The notes beneath the pieces are model-generated. The model did not search any database. It was not told where the DNA came from and saw only the letters and a list, made by a program, of their open reading frames with translations. The position numbers and the translations under genes are program-made. A stretch of 64,000 bases of DNA from assembly GCA_965262015.1 (NCBI GenBank), contig OZ253494.1:1364001-1428000 (forward strand). Reading direction: 5' to 3'. Of the stretch, positions 24,326 to 34,853 are shown in pieces (positions within the stretch are counted from its first letter, which is position 1; every line of letters starts with the position of its first letter). The stretch comes from G965262015 sp965262015 (GTDB lineage Bacteria > Spirochaetota > Leptospiria > Turneriellales > CBDBES01).

Positions 24326-26268
24326 TGGATTATATAATTTTAACAGCTATTTATTTACCTTTGTTAGGTTTTTTGACAAACGTATGGCTGCTTTACAAAA
24401 TTAATGATAATACTGGTATCCAGGAAAAATATATTACTTTATCATGTATTGTTGGTGTGGGTACTATTGCTACATCATTCCTTATATTTCTTATAGCTAG
24501 TTTGCTATCAAAGAATCAAATTTTTTCTATCCAGGGTTTACATATACACTTTTTTAACTGGATCAATGTTGAGAATTTTCAAATTAATTTTGCATATCTT
24601 CTGGATAAATTATCTATTTTTATGGTGTTTATTATTACAGGGATTGGTAGTTTAATTCACTTATATGCTGTTGAGTATATGAAAGACAAAAAAGAGGAAA
24701 CTATACGTTTTTTTTCTTACTTAAATTTATTTATATTTTTTATGCTAAATTTAGTATTAGCTGATAATGTCGTACTTACTTTTTTAGGTTGGGAAGGTGT
24801 TGGTTTGTGTTCCTATCTACTAATTGGCTTCGATATGCACAAAGAACAGTCTGCTTCAGCAGGCAAAAAAGCTTTTATTGTCAATCGTATTGGCGATGCA
24901 GGTTTCTTATTAGGTATTTTTATGTTATACCAAAACATAGGAAGCCTAGATTACAGTATTATTTCTGCCTTTTTTCAAAACACCACCTTACCGCCTATAT
25001 CCTGGGATATTATTGCTTTGGTATTATTTTTTGGAGCAATGGGAAAATCAGCCCAAATACCTTTATATGTTTGGCTTCCTGATGCAATGGCAGGCCCTAC
25101 ACCTGTTTCAGCACTTATTCATGCAGCCACCATGGTAACAGCCGGCATATTTATGATTTTACGTTTGTTACCCGTATTCCAATATTCTCCCCATACTTCA
25201 TTGTTTATAGCGTATATTGGTGTTTTTACTGCTTTATTTGCAGCTTTGATTGCAATTACTCAAGTTGATATAAAAAAAGTTCTAGCCTATTCAACAGTGT
25301 CACAATTAGGTTACATGTTTTTGGGTATAGGTGTTGGTGCCTATTCTGCAAGTATGTTTCATTTAATGACACATGCTTTTTTTAAAGCTCTTTTATTCTT
25401 AGGTGCGGGTTCTGTTATTGTTGCTCTGCATCATGAACAGAATATGCTCATGATGGGAGGATTAAATAAAAAACTTAAGTTTATCACGGTAATATTTTGG
25501 ATTGGTGCATTTGCTATCTCAGGTTTACCTGGTTTTGCAGGATTTTTTTCAAAAGATATGATACTAGAAAAGGCTTTTACTTTTCAAACGCATGGTCTTC
25601 TTTTATATTCTATAGGCCTAGTAACAGCATTCTTGACTAGCTTCTATATATTTCGACTAGTATTTTTAGTGTTTTATACAGGTGAACCACGCTCTAATTA
25701 TCAAGTTCATGATGTTGGTTGGCATATGAAGCTTTCCCTAGGCTGCTTAGCGGTATTATCTTGTGTTGGTGGTTACGTTGGCATCCCATATTTTATTCTT
25801 CATGAAGATTCTTTGATAGTAAAATATTTTAACCAACTAGTTCATCAAATACCTATATTAAAGTATGGGCATCATAATATTTTATCCCTTGGACAAGAAG
25901 CAGGACTTACTTTATTATCTGTTAGTGCAACCATCCTAGGTTTTTGCGGTGCCTATATACTATACCAAAAACAAAAAAAAGTACCTTCATCATCTACAAC
26001 GTCTCGGATTTTAGTTAAGGCTAGTTTGAACAAATTTTATGTGGATGAGTTTTACTATCAATTCATTATTACTCCTCTCAAGCGTATTGCTCATTATTCT
26101 TATCACATTATTGATGTGCAATGGATTGATGGTATGGTGGACGGGATGGCAAAGTTAATCCTCTTTTTAGCAAAGTTTTTGAGGAGAATGCAAACTAATT
26201 ATATTAGTGATTATATACTGTATATTATATTAGCAGTTGTATCAGCATTGGTGATTCTTCATTGGTAA
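24325..26268 (+). CDS. nuoL: NADH-quinone oxidoreductase subunit L
   Basis: Distal proton-pumping subunit of complex I with the long lateral helix. 647 aa and about 16 helices. Signatures: LTFLGWEGVGLCSYLLIGF, KKAFIVNRIGDAGFLLGI, GAMGKSAQIPLYVWLPDAMA with the key Lys, PTPVSALIHAATMVTAGIFM, and ITQVDIKKVLAYSTVSQLGY. The last 100 residues form the transverse helix and its anchor. One-nt overlap with nuoK. Confidence 0.96.
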   Translation: MDYIILTAIYLPLLGFLTNVWLLYKINDNTGIQEKYITLSCIVGVGTIATSFLIFLIASLLSKNQIFSIQGLHIHFFNWINVENFQINFAYLLDKLSIFMVFIITGIGSLIHLYAVEYMKDKKEETIRFFSYLNLFIFFMLNLVLADNVVLTFLGWEGVGLCSYLLIGFDMHKEQSASAGKKAFIVNRIGDAGFLLGIFMLYQNIGSLDYSIISAFFQNTTLPPISWDIIALVLFFGAMGKSAQIPLYVWLPDAMAGPTPVSALIHAATMVTAGIFMILRLLPVFQYSPHTSLFIAYIGVFTALFAALIAITQVDIKKVLAYSTVSQLGYMFLGIGVGAYSASMFHLMTHAFFKALLFLGAGSVIVALHHEQNMLMMGGLNKKLKFITVIFWIGAFAISGLPGFAGFFSKDMILEKAFTFQTHGLLLYSIGLVTAFLTSFYIFRLVFLVFYTGEPRSNYQVHDVGWHMKLSLGCLAVLSCVGGYVGIPYFILHEDSLIVKYFNQLVHQIPILKYGHHNILSLGQEAGLTLLSVSATILGFCGAYILYQKQKKVPSSSTTSRILVKASLNKFYVDEFYYQFIITPLKRIAHYSYHIIDVQWIDGMVDGMAKLILFLAKFLRRMQTNYISDYILYIILAVVSALVILHW

Positions 26269-26271
26269 ATT

Positions 26272-27831
26272 ATGTTACTTAGTATAAGCTTATTAATCCC
26301 CCTGTTTGGCTGTTTAATTGTGGCTATTTTGCCATCACAGTGGCCTACTACAAAGAGATTATTTAAATATTTGCCTATGAATGTGGCCATGTTTGCCAGC
26401 TTGTTGAACTTATTTGCTGCCATTGCTATTGTTCTGGTTTTTGATCCTTCTCAAGATGGCTATCAGCTACAAACAATATGGTATACTTCTATTGCTACGG
26501 GTCTAGGTTGGACATTTGCCGTAGACGGATTAAGTATTAATTTATACCTTCTTACGATTGCACTTTTCCCTATTGGTATTTATTTTTCTCATAGGAGTTT
26601 ATTTTGTGGAGATCATCCTTCTAGACAGCAGGCTAAGTTATTTTATATAAACTTATTGCTCTTAGAGTTTGGTATACAAGGTGTTTTCTTAACTACTAAT
26701 TTAGTAGCATTTTATGTTTTTTGGGAATTAGTTTTAATACCAATGGTACTCCTGATGGGTATTTGGGGAGGTAGTAATCGTCATTATGCCACAAAAAAGT
26801 TTTTTATTTATACTTTTATAGGTTCTATTTTTCTTCTTTTAGGTATTATTTCTATTATGTTATTAAAAACAGAATATGATAACCCTAATTTTTCGTTTCA
26901 TATTTTGTTCTCTATTAAACTTCTACATAAAGTACATTTAGAAAAATATATTTTTTGGGCTTTTATGCTTAGTTTTTTAATTAAGATACCTATTTTCCCT
27001 TTGCATACTTGGTTACCTCATGCTCATACAGAAGCACCTACCGTTGGATCTATTATTCTGGCAGGTGTTTTATTAAAGATGGGTGCTTATGGTATTCTAA
27101 GATTCGCTTTAGGTGCTTTCTCGCATATAGCTGGAACCTATACAACTTTTTTTATGTGTATAGGTGTGATTAATATTATTTATGGTGCATGGTTGGCTTG
27201 GGTACAAACTGACATAAAAAAATTAATCGCTTACTCTTCCGTATCACACATGGGCTATATTGTTATGGGTATGTTTTGTAATAATATTGAAGGTCTAAGT
27301 GGTGCCTATCTTCAAATCATTAATCATGGTATATCAACTTCTCTACTATTTTTACTAGTTGGTATGATTTATGACAAAACACATACTAGAAATATTAATG
27401 ATTATGGTGGCTTAGCACAGATTTCTCCCTTGTATGCTATTTTCTTCATGTTAGCAACGCTTAGCTCGATAGGCTTACCAGGAACAAATGGCTTTGTAGG
27501 TGAATTTTTAATATTATTAGGAACCTTTATGACCAATCCTGTATTGGCTATTTTTGCTGTAAGTGGTGTTATTTTTGGTGCTGTTTATATGCTTAATTTA
27601 TATAAAAAAATGTTTTTTGCAAAACCCTCAGACAAATTATTATCTATACATCAATCCATTTCATTAAAAATGAACTTTAGAGAAATATGTTTGGCATTAC
27701 CCCTAGCTCTTGCCATTATAGTCTTAGGGATTAAACCTAATTTAGTTTTAGATTTATCATTAAAAACTTTAAAAACTATATTATCTAGTGAAATAACACA
27801 CCATAAAGCACCTAAATATGATAACAACTAA
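26272..27831 (+). CDS. nuoM: NADH-quinone oxidoreductase subunit M
   Basis: Proton-pumping antiporter-like subunit of complex I, 519 aa. Signatures: FYVFWELVLIPMVLLMGIWG, IKIPIFPLHTWLPHAHTEAP, VGSIILAGVLLKMGAYGILR and TDIKKLIAYSSVSHMGYIVM, with the pump Lys and Glu present. Starts 3 nt after nuoL and overlaps nuoN by 14 nt. Confidence 0.96.
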   Translation: MLLSISLLIPLFGCLIVAILPSQWPTTKRLFKYLPMNVAMFASLLNLFAAIAIVLVFDPSQDGYQLQTIWYTSIATGLGWTFAVDGLSINLYLLTIALFPIGIYFSHRSLFCGDHPSRQQAKLFYINLLLLEFGIQGVFLTTNLVAFYVFWELVLIPMVLLMGIWGGSNRHYATKKFFIYTFIGSIFLLLGIISIMLLKTEYDNPNFSFHILFSIKLLHKVHLEKYIFWAFMLSFLIKIPIFPLHTWLPHAHTEAPTVGSIILAGVLLKMGAYGILRFALGAFSHIAGTYTTFFMCIGVINIIYGAWLAWVQTDIKKLIAYSSVSHMGYIVMGMFCNNIEGLSGAYLQIINHGISTSLLFLLVGMIYDKTHTRNINDYGGLAQISPLYAIFFMLATLSSIGLPGTNGFVGEFLILLGTFMTNPVLAIFAVSGVIFGAVYMLNLYKKMFFAKPSDKLLSIHQSISLKMNFREICLALPLALAIIVLGIKPNLVLDLSLKTLKTILSSEITHHKAPKYDNN

Positions 27832-29353
27832 GATATTTGTAGAACTATTTACGATTGCCCCGCTTGCTATTCTAGCGATGGCAGGCTTATTTACACTTAT
27901 CTACCAGACCTTTTTTTCTGCTAAACGTGTACCAGTTATTTTAGGTATTACTATTGCTACTTTTCTTGTTTTAATTTTATACTATGGTGTGCTATACATG
28001 TTAGGTTACCCTGCTTATATCCATGATCTTATAAAAAATGGTCCTTCCTTTGTTTTTGGGGGACACTTACTTATTAGCCATCATGCCTTTTTATATGCTT
28101 TTTTTACCATCACATGTCTTTTACTTATAGTAGTGGCTATGCACTCTATTCTAGTCGTATTAAATCTAATGATGGTAGAAATATACACTATCTTTTTATT
28201 TTTTGGTCTAGGTGCATTATTATTTATTCACTCTAATCATTTAATCACTACATTTATAGGCATCGAAATTATTGCACTATCACTTTTTATTATGGTAGGT
28301 TGGGATCGAAAAACTAAATCATCTAATGAATCTAGTATTAAATATTTTATACTTAGCGTATTAAGCATAGCTTTTTTTCTGCTAGGTATGGCTTTTATTT
28401 ATGGTGGATTACAAACTATTGACCTAAATTCTATCAGACTATTACTACCCAAGCTCAATGCTTTAGGAAACAAAGCAGAAATGTTTACATGGTTGGTTTA
28501 TACGGGTTTTATATTTATACTAGTGTCTTTTATTTTTAAGATAGGCCTGTTTCCTTTACATAGTTGGGTAACTGAAGTTTACGAAGGTACAACTACTATC
28601 TTTGTAGGATTAATGGCAGGTATTGTAAAAATGCTGATGATCTGTTTTGTTGTTAGACTATTTTATATTTTTTTACCTGAATTACCATTTAAGCTATTCA
28701 GTATAATTATGGTAGTTGCGGTCAGTTCTATGTTGTATGGTAATATAGTTGCCCTGGTACAAACTAACCTTAAAAAGATTTTTGCTTATTCATCCATTGC
28801 TCACTCTGGATATATGTTCTGCCTTATCTCTTTGGTAAAATTTGATAGCATAATGCCACAGGTTCTTGTTGTACTAATGTATTATTTGATAGGGTATGTG
28901 ATTAGCACAATAGCTATTTTTTGTATTATTGCTTATCTAGAAATTATAGATGGTAGTAAAAAAATTATAACCTTAGATAGTTTAAAAGGCCTATCGAAAA
29001 CACATCCCCTTATGGCATTTGGCTTATCTGTTGCATCTATGTCATTAGCTGGCTTGCCCCCACTAGTAGGATTTTATGGAAAATTCTTTTTATTGGAATC
29101 AGTACTTAATCTTCAGTTGTATACAATTGCTATTTTTATTTGTTTGAGTAGTTTTATTGGGATTTATTACTATCTACGAGTATTTGTATTTTGTTACTGG
29201 TACAGTGATGCCATTACTCCTTTAGAACAATCATTTTTTGGGAGGTATATGTTTGTCAAACAACCCATTGTATGGTCAGTTATATTGATATGTATTATGG
29301 GATTTTTATCCCCTTATTTTTATGGTTGGATTGCACAATATATAATGTTATAG
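27818..29353 (+). CDS. nuoN: NADH-quinone oxidoreductase subunit N
   Basis: Third antiporter-like proton-pumping subunit, 511 aa. FIGIEIIALSLFIMVGW, FKIGLFPLHSWVTEVYEGTT, and VQTNLKKIFAYSSIAHSGYM are the expected blocks. GLPPLVGFYGKFFLLESVL closes the core domain. Its ATG lies 14 nt inside nuoM, indicating translational coupling. Last complex I gene; a DegQ/DegS-like protease follows 9 nt later and may be co-transcribed. Confidence 0.95.
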   Translation: MITTKIFVELFTIAPLAILAMAGLFTLIYQTFFSAKRVPVILGITIATFLVLILYYGVLYMLGYPAYIHDLIKNGPSFVFGGHLLISHHAFLYAFFTITCLLLIVVAMHSILVVLNLMMVEIYTIFLFFGLGALLFIHSNHLITTFIGIEIIALSLFIMVGWDRKTKSSNESSIKYFILSVLSIAFFLLGMAFIYGGLQTIDLNSIRLLLPKLNALGNKAEMFTWLVYTGFIFILVSFIFKIGLFPLHSWVTEVYEGTTTIFVGLMAGIVKMLMICFVVRLFYIFLPELPFKLFSIIMVVAVSSMLYGNIVALVQTNLKKIFAYSSIAHSGYMFCLISLVKFDSIMPQVLVVLMYYLIGYVISTIAIFCIIAYLEIIDGSKKIITLDSLKGLSKTHPLMAFGLSVASMSLAGLPPLVGFYGKFFLLESVLNLQLYTIAIFICLSSFIGIYYYLRVFVFCYWYSDAITPLEQSFFGRYMFVKQPIVWSVILICIMGFLSPYFYGWIAQYIML

Positions 29354-29362
29354 ATAGAATCT

Positions 29363-30484
29363 ATGAAATATATTAATATATTAATTGCTAGTATTTTTCT
29401 ATTTATTATATCAATAGTTTTCTATGTTCTATTTCATTCATACTATCAAGCTGATGACCAATTTTTTATAAAATCTCATAAATCATTAATTACTTCTAAT
29501 GCATTAAAAAAAGCCACTAGAATACAAGAAGCTTTACGTTTAACCTATAAAACAGTCAGTCCCGCTATTGTTCGCATAGAAGCAGAAGTAGATCAAGCAC
29601 CTATAATTAATCCCTTAGAATACTTCTTTGGTAGACCTCAAAATCGAAAAGGAACTCCAACCAAGCAGACACGAGGTGCAGGTTTCATTATATATCAAGA
29701 TGGATATATTGTCACAAATTATCATGTTATAGATCGAGTAAAACAAATCTATGTTATTTTAAATAATACTCGTGAGTATAAGGCTAATATTATTGGCTTT
29801 GATAAAATTTCTGATATAGCACTATTAAAAATTACTACACAGGAAACCTTACCAGTTATATACATAGGAGACTCTAGTAAAGTTCAGGTAGGAGATATGG
29901 TTACTGCTGTAGGTAATCCATTTGGTTTACAGGCGACATTAACCCTTGGAGTTGTTTCATCTATTGCACAAAACATACGAGCAGCAGATGGCAGGGAAAA
30001 AATACAAGTAGATGCTGCTATTAATCCAGGAAACTCAGGTGGACCTTTATTAAATATTATGGGAGAAGTAATTGGAATTAATCAAATGATTTATACTAAT
30101 TCAGGTGGTTCTTTAGGTATTGGTTTTGCCATACCCATTAATGATGCTATGTCTATTATTGCCCAGCTTAAGCAAAATAAAAAGATTAAAATTGGTTTTG
30201 TTGGACTACAAGTTAGACATAATATTTCTCTTCGAGAAGCCAATCGTCTACGTTTACCAGAAGATGGTCTATTAGTAGTAGGGATATTGCGCAACTCTCC
30301 TGCTGAAAAAGCAGGTATAGAATTAGATGATTTTATTACTCATGTGGATTCTAAAATAGCTAAAGACAGCTATGTGCTTAGATCTCAAGTATTAACAAAG
30401 GGTATTAATCAGTTTATAACTTTACGAATTATACGACGTAACAAGATAATAACAAAACGAATTCGTATTAGTATCCGTTCTTAA
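29363..30484 (+). CDS. HtrA-family serine protease with one PDZ domain (DegQ/DegS-like)
   Basis: 373 aa. An N-terminal helix (ILIASIFLFIISIVFYVLF) anchors or exports it. The protease domain has the triad His (VTNYHVID), Asp (ISDIALLKI) and Ser (INPGNSGGPLLN). A single PDZ domain spans about residues 275-365 (VGLQVRHN, LVVGILRNSPAEKAGIELDDFITHVD). The usual role is envelope quality control or regulated proteolysis in the periplasm. One PDZ plus a membrane anchor is closer to DegS than to DegP. Its end overlaps the convergent tmk by 17 nt. Confidence 0.9.
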   Translation: MKYINILIASIFLFIISIVFYVLFHSYYQADDQFFIKSHKSLITSNALKKATRIQEALRLTYKTVSPAIVRIEAEVDQAPIINPLEYFFGRPQNRKGTPTKQTRGAGFIIYQDGYIVTNYHVIDRVKQIYVILNNTREYKANIIGFDKISDIALLKITTQETLPVIYIGDSSKVQVGDMVTAVGNPFGLQATLTLGVVSSIAQNIRAADGREKIQVDAAINPGNSGGPLLNIMGEVIGINQMIYTNSGGSLGIGFAIPINDAMSIIAQLKQNKKIKIGFVGLQVRHNISLREANRLRLPEDGLLVVGILRNSPAEKAGIELDDFITHVDSKIAKDSYVLRSQVLTKGINQFITLRIIRRNKIITKRIRISIRS

Positions 30485-31124
30485 AATAACTTGTTGTTTT
30501 ATATTTTTTTTCTTTATGTAGTTGTTTTTGGATTGATTGGTAAGCTTCTTTCAATACCAATTCCGGTGGTTGGTGGGCATCAATACGAATATGCTTTCCT
30601 TTATAGTATGATAAAATAACTTCATATTTCTTAGAGACTTTATCTAGTATTGATTTTTTCTCAAATAACTTGTCTTTTTCTTTTGATGCCATTCTTTGTA
30701 GAGCTTCCTTTGGACTTATATCTAAATAAATTAATAATGTAGGCATAATAAATATTGGGTTTTGTGTATAAACGTTGATAATATTGTGTATGTCTTTTTC
30801 TGTTTCACCTTGGTATGCTGCTGTCGAAAAAAAATAGCGATCTAATATTGTAATCTGTTTGGTTACTAGTGAGGGCTTAATGCGTTCTTGTAAATTCCAT
30901 TTTCTGTCTTCTTTATAAAGTTCAATCATTTGTAGGTTTTGTTTTTTAGAAATATTTTTCAATTTAAGCATTTCTTTTAACTTATAACCAATCTCACCGA
31001 GATAGGTTGGCTCATGAAAAGTGGCAACAGTAACACCTTTTTCATGATATTTTTGAGATAGAGATTGAACTAGAGTGCTCTTGCCTCCACCATCGATACC
31101 TTCTATTACAATAAAAATAGACAT
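30468..31124 (-). CDS. tmk: Thymidylate kinase
   Basis: Phosphorylates dTMP to dTDP. 218 aa. The P-loop is IEGIDGGGKSTLVQSLS at residues 7-23; TILDRYFFSTAAYQGE is the DR[YH] motif, and FHEPTYLGEIG corresponds to the substrate loop. The LID segment RMASKEKDKLFEK is short. It is the last gene of the long minus-strand run clpP-clpX-lon-GT-proC-ppk-tmk. Confidence 0.9.
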   Translation of the reverse strand: MSIFIVIEGIDGGGKSTLVQSLSQKYHEKGVTVATFHEPTYLGEIGYKLKEMLKLKNISKKQNLQMIELYKEDRKWNLQERIKPSLVTKQITILDRYFFSTAAYQGETEKDIHNIINVYTQNPIFIMPTLLIYLDISPKEALQRMASKEKDKLFEKKSILDKVSKKYEVILSYYKGKHIRIDAHQPPELVLKEAYQSIQKQLHKEKKYKTTSYFKNGY

Positions 31125-31150
31125 TTAATAATAATATAAGCTTCTTTAGA

Positions 31151-33193
31151 TTATTCACTTTCTTCCATAAAAGCGAGTTGACTGTTAAAATCTTTTTTAT
31201 CATTACTTACTTGTTCAGTAACAATATATTTACTACGTTTTGCAGAGGTATTATAGTTATCTAAGATTTGATACTGTAAAATTTTATTCAAGATATAATC
31301 TTCTATTTTTTTATTTATAATTGGTATTACAACTTCTACACGAGTTCTTAAATTCCTTTTCATCCAGTCAGCACTTCCTATATATAGAGAATAAGGCTTA
31401 TCATTCAAAAAATAAAATATTCGTGCGTGCTCAAGGTATCGGCCTACTATACGTTTAATGATGACATTTGTATGTCTTTTAGCAAATCGCATACAGCAAA
31501 TACCTCGAATAATACCAATTATTGTTACACCTGCTTCAGCAGCATCATATAAGGCATTCATAATAGATGGATCCTCTAAGCTATTTACTTTAAAGATAAT
31601 TTTAGCTTTTTTCTTGGCACGAGCACATTCTGTTTCATGTTTAATTTTAGCAAGGAATACATCTAACATAAAATAAGGTGCAACAAGTAAATGTTTAAAA
31701 ATAGGTTTTTTATGTTGTGATGTAAGAAGGTTTAACACTTCTAATACATCATTTGTAATTTCTGTACGAGCTGTAAACAAACTAACATCTGTATATAGTA
31801 AAGCTGTATGTTCATTATAATTACCTGTGCCGATATGTGCATATTTCACCAATTTGCCTTCTTCTCTACGAACAATTAAAAGTAGTTTGCAATGTGTTTT
31901 AAGACTTAATAAACCATAAACAACATGAACACCATGGTCCAATAGATATTTTGCCCAAGCTACATTAGAAGCTTCATCAAAGCGAGCTTTTAATTCGACA
32001 ATAACTGTAACTTCTTTGCCCTCTTGTGCCGCTTTTATAAGATAATTAATAAGGGGTGAATGAACTGAAACACGATAAAGTACCATTTTAATAGACAAGA
32101 CCACTGGATCAAGTGAGGCTTTTTCTACTAATTTGATAACGGGAGTAAAAGAATCATAAGGATGGTATAACATAAAATCTTGCTTATGGATTTCATAGAA
32201 AATATTTTCATCTGTATTCATCCATGATAGCTGTCTTGGTTGAAATGATTTAAATTTTAAGTCAGCCCTATCAAGCATGTCATATAGAGAAATAATTCTA
32301 TGAAAATTAACAGGGCCGTCAACAGAATGGATTTGTGCTTGAGTTAGATTAAAATAATCAGATAATATCTGTAATAATTCTGCAGAAACACCCTTCGAAA
32401 TTTCTAACCGGACAGCATCCCCTCTTTTACGACTATATAATTCTTTTTCTAGTTCTTGTAATAAATCAGAAATTTCTTCTTCATTAAAATATAAATTAGA
32501 ATTGCGGGTAACACGAAAAACAGCCTTCTCTTGTATCTTCAGGCCTTTAAAAAGTTGGCTAACATTATTTTCAATAATTGAATTAATAAGTATAAATGCT
32601 GGTGATTTACCTTCCATGGCGGGTATTTTTATAATTCTAGGTAATACACGAGGTATGGTCACAATACCTAGCATAGAATCTTTATTAGAGTCAGTGGAAA
32701 ATCGTACAACAGTACAAAGTGCCTTGTTGGGCACTAAAGGGAAAGGATGTGCAGGATCAACTTTGATGGGCGTCAAGACAGGGTAAATATCTTTACGAAA
32801 ATAGTTATCAACATAACGCTTTTGTTCATTAGATAAATCATAATATGCTAGAATATGTATATCTTCTTTCTTTAATTCTGTTAGTATTTCATTATTCCAT
32901 GAAAAATACAGTTCTTTTATTAAATACTCTACACATCGATATAGTTTTCTTAAAAGTTGCTTAGGTGTACGTCCAGTAGAGTCTAACTTACTTTTTAGTG
33001 ATTCCTTTTGTTGTTCAAGTCTTGCAACCCGTATTTCAAAGAATTCATCTAGATTACTTGCAGCAATGGCTAAAAACTTAACTCGTTCTAACAAAGGATT
33101 AGTTGTTCTTCTACCTTCTCGTAGGACTTCTAGATTAAAACGTAACCAAGAAAGATCACGGTTAATCAAATATTGATTCTGTTTTTGTACCAT
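31151..33193 (-). CDS. ppk: Polyphosphate kinase 1
   Basis: Makes polyphosphate from ATP. 680 aa, full length. The N-domain starts INRDLSWLRFNLEVLREG. The catalytic domains show VVYGLLSLKTHCKLLLIVRR, whose His is the expected autophosphorylated residue, and IGTGNYNEHTALLYTD. The second conserved His is in GRYLEHARIFYF, followed by YIGSADWMKRNL. PPK1 supports stress survival and energy storage. It is 5 nt from proC and 26 nt from tmk, so the three are probably co-transcribed. Confidence 0.95.
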   Translation of the reverse strand: MVQKQNQYLINRDLSWLRFNLEVLREGRRTTNPLLERVKFLAIAASNLDEFFEIRVARLEQQKESLKSKLDSTGRTPKQLLRKLYRCVEYLIKELYFSWNNEILTELKKEDIHILAYYDLSNEQKRYVDNYFRKDIYPVLTPIKVDPAHPFPLVPNKALCTVVRFSTDSNKDSMLGIVTIPRVLPRIIKIPAMEGKSPAFILINSIIENNVSQLFKGLKIQEKAVFRVTRNSNLYFNEEEISDLLQELEKELYSRKRGDAVRLEISKGVSAELLQILSDYFNLTQAQIHSVDGPVNFHRIISLYDMLDRADLKFKSFQPRQLSWMNTDENIFYEIHKQDFMLYHPYDSFTPVIKLVEKASLDPVVLSIKMVLYRVSVHSPLINYLIKAAQEGKEVTVIVELKARFDEASNVAWAKYLLDHGVHVVYGLLSLKTHCKLLLIVRREEGKLVKYAHIGTGNYNEHTALLYTDVSLFTARTEITNDVLEVLNLLTSQHKKPIFKHLLVAPYFMLDVFLAKIKHETECARAKKKAKIIFKVNSLEDPSIMNALYDAAEAGVTIIGIIRGICCMRFAKRHTNVIIKRIVGRYLEHARIFYFLNDKPYSLYIGSADWMKRNLRTRVEVVIPIINKKIEDYILNKILQYQILDNYNTSAKRSKYIVTEQVSNDKKDFNSQLAFMEESE

Positions 33194-33198
33194 AAGAT

Positions 33199-33984
33199 TT
33201 AAGACAGCTCATGCGAACGCTTAACGGCAGATGTAATAGCTTCTATTATAGCATATTCAAAAGTAGATGGTTTTTTTAATTTACTGAGTGCTACAATAGT
33301 AGTACCACCTGGCGAAGTAATTGCCTGAATTAAATCCTGGTAAGAAGTTTTCTGTGTCATGGATAGAGCCAATGCTCCCTTTACCATCTCTTGTACTAAT
33401 TGATGAGATAATTCTCGTGATAAACCATGTAGAATAGCTGTATCTTCTAGAACTTGTAAAAAATTATACACCAATGCTGGACCTGAACCCGAAATAGCAG
33501 TAATAGCATGTAAGTCTTTTTCTTTACTTATTTTAAAAACACGGCCTCCTTTGCTTAATATTTCAACGCATTTTTTTACTTGTTCGGGTGTAGTATATTG
33601 GTTTACAAAAATACAAGTTGTACCTTTACCAATCTTAAATGGAGTGTTTGGCATAGCTCGTATAATAGGTATATCTTTTTGTTTATATGTTTGTATTTGA
33701 TGAACAGAAACACCTGCTGCAATAGAAATCAATGGATTATCGTGCTTTATGGCTTGTACAACTTCTAATACATTTGGAGGTTTAACTGCTATAATAGTTA
33801 TACAATTGGTATGGTTAAAAGATTCCATGTTGTCATGAATAATCATGCGTTTTCTTAAAATATGGGACATCTTCTTGTTAGCACTATCAATATCATAGGC
33901 ATGTACTTCATAACTTTTAGAAAGTATGTCTGCCATGGAAACACCCATATTTCCTAAACCAATAATACCAATTTTCTCTTGCAT
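33199..33984 (-). CDS. proC: Pyrroline-5-carboxylate reductase
   Basis: Last step of proline synthesis, NAD(P)H-dependent. 261 aa. IGIIGLGNMGVSMADIL binds the dinucleotide, and LISIAAGVSVHQI and PIIRAMPNTPFKIGKGTTCI are family motifs. AISGSGPALVYNFLQVLEDT forms the dimer/active-site helix, and SPGGTTIVALSKL is the C-terminal signature. It lies between the glycosyltransferase and ppk with only a few nt of spacing. Confidence 0.93.
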   Translation of the reverse strand: MQEKIGIIGLGNMGVSMADILSKSYEVHAYDIDSANKKMSHILRKRMIIHDNMESFNHTNCITIIAVKPPNVLEVVQAIKHDNPLISIAAGVSVHQIQTYKQKDIPIIRAMPNTPFKIGKGTTCIFVNQYTTPEQVKKCVEILSKGGRVFKISKEKDLHAITAISGSGPALVYNFLQVLEDTAILHGLSRELSHQLVQEMVKGALALSMTQKTSYQDLIQAITSPGGTTIVALSKLKKPSTFEYAIIEAITSAVKRSHELS

Positions 33985-33990
33985 AATTAC

Positions 33991-34848
33991 TTAATTATTA
34001 CGTTGAATAACTCTTTCCCATTGCTTATACTGTCTATAACGTATCAACTGGTTATGCTTTAGTGATCCTTTTTGCAAGATAGATATTTTTTCTAAAATAT
34101 TTTTTTTCCAAGATGGATATATGATATGAAAAGAAGGATGCCCGCTGTATAGCCTTTTAAATCGATGTAAAGCTAAAACTCTTTGCCTATCTATTTCTAA
34201 GGTTTGGCTTAATTGCTCCCAAGCACCAGAAAATTTAATAACTAATGGTTCATCCAAATATCCTATGGGAAAATTAAAATTGAGACGTAGCCACATTTCA
34301 TAATCTTCAGCAACATGAAATGAATCAAGAAAACCTCTAACTTTTTGTTCCCAAAATTCTCTACGAAAAATGACGGAGGAAGGTGAAATTAAACATCTAG
34401 TCAATAATCGCTCTATAAACTGCCCCCCTTGTTTACAATGCATTGCTTTCTGTTGAATTTTTTTATTATTCTTAAACCATATTTCATTACAATGTGCCCA
34501 GTAGATGTCATCATTACTTTCTAAGTATTGAATTTGTTTATTAAGTTTGTCAATATGCCATATATCATCACTATCTAAAAAAGTGATATATTTTGATGCC
34601 CCTATATGGGCACCTAGATTTCTAGTATAAGAAACTCCATGATTAACAAGTAATTTTACGTAGTGTAAACGACGGTCATGCAAAGCATGTCTTTGTAAAT
34701 ACTGATAATATGTATCACTACCATCTTCAATGACAAAGAGTTGCAGCTTGGTAAAGGATTGCGATAAGACACTTTCAACAGAACGAAACGTAAGGTAATC
34801 ACGTTTATAAGTAGGTATAATAACATCTACTAATGGAGTAATAGACAT
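33991..34848 (-). CDS. Glycosyltransferase family 2
   Basis: About 285 aa, GT-A fold. VDVIIPTYKRDYLTFRSVES, VIEDGSDTYYQYL, VSYTRNLGAHIGASKYITFL and DSDDIWHIDKL give the nucleotide-sugar and metal (DxD) sites. The sugar and acceptor are unknown; envelope glycan or protein glycosylation are both possible. ATG 34848 is chosen because an in-frame GTG at 34863 would overlap lon. Its place between lon and proC looks incidental. Confidence 0.85.
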   Translation of the reverse strand: MSITPLVDVIIPTYKRDYLTFRSVESVLSQSFTKLQLFVIEDGSDTYYQYLQRHALHDRRLHYVKLLVNHGVSYTRNLGAHIGASKYITFLDSDDIWHIDKLNKQIQYLESNDDIYWAHCNEIWFKNNKKIQQKAMHCKQGGQFIERLLTRCLISPSSVIFRREFWEQKVRGFLDSFHVAEDYEMWLRLNFNFPIGYLDEPLVIKFSGAWEQLSQTLEIDRQRVLALHRFKRLYSGHPSFHIIYPSWKKNILEKISILQKGSLKHNQLIRYRQYKQWERVIQRNN

Positions 34849-34853
34849 ATTCA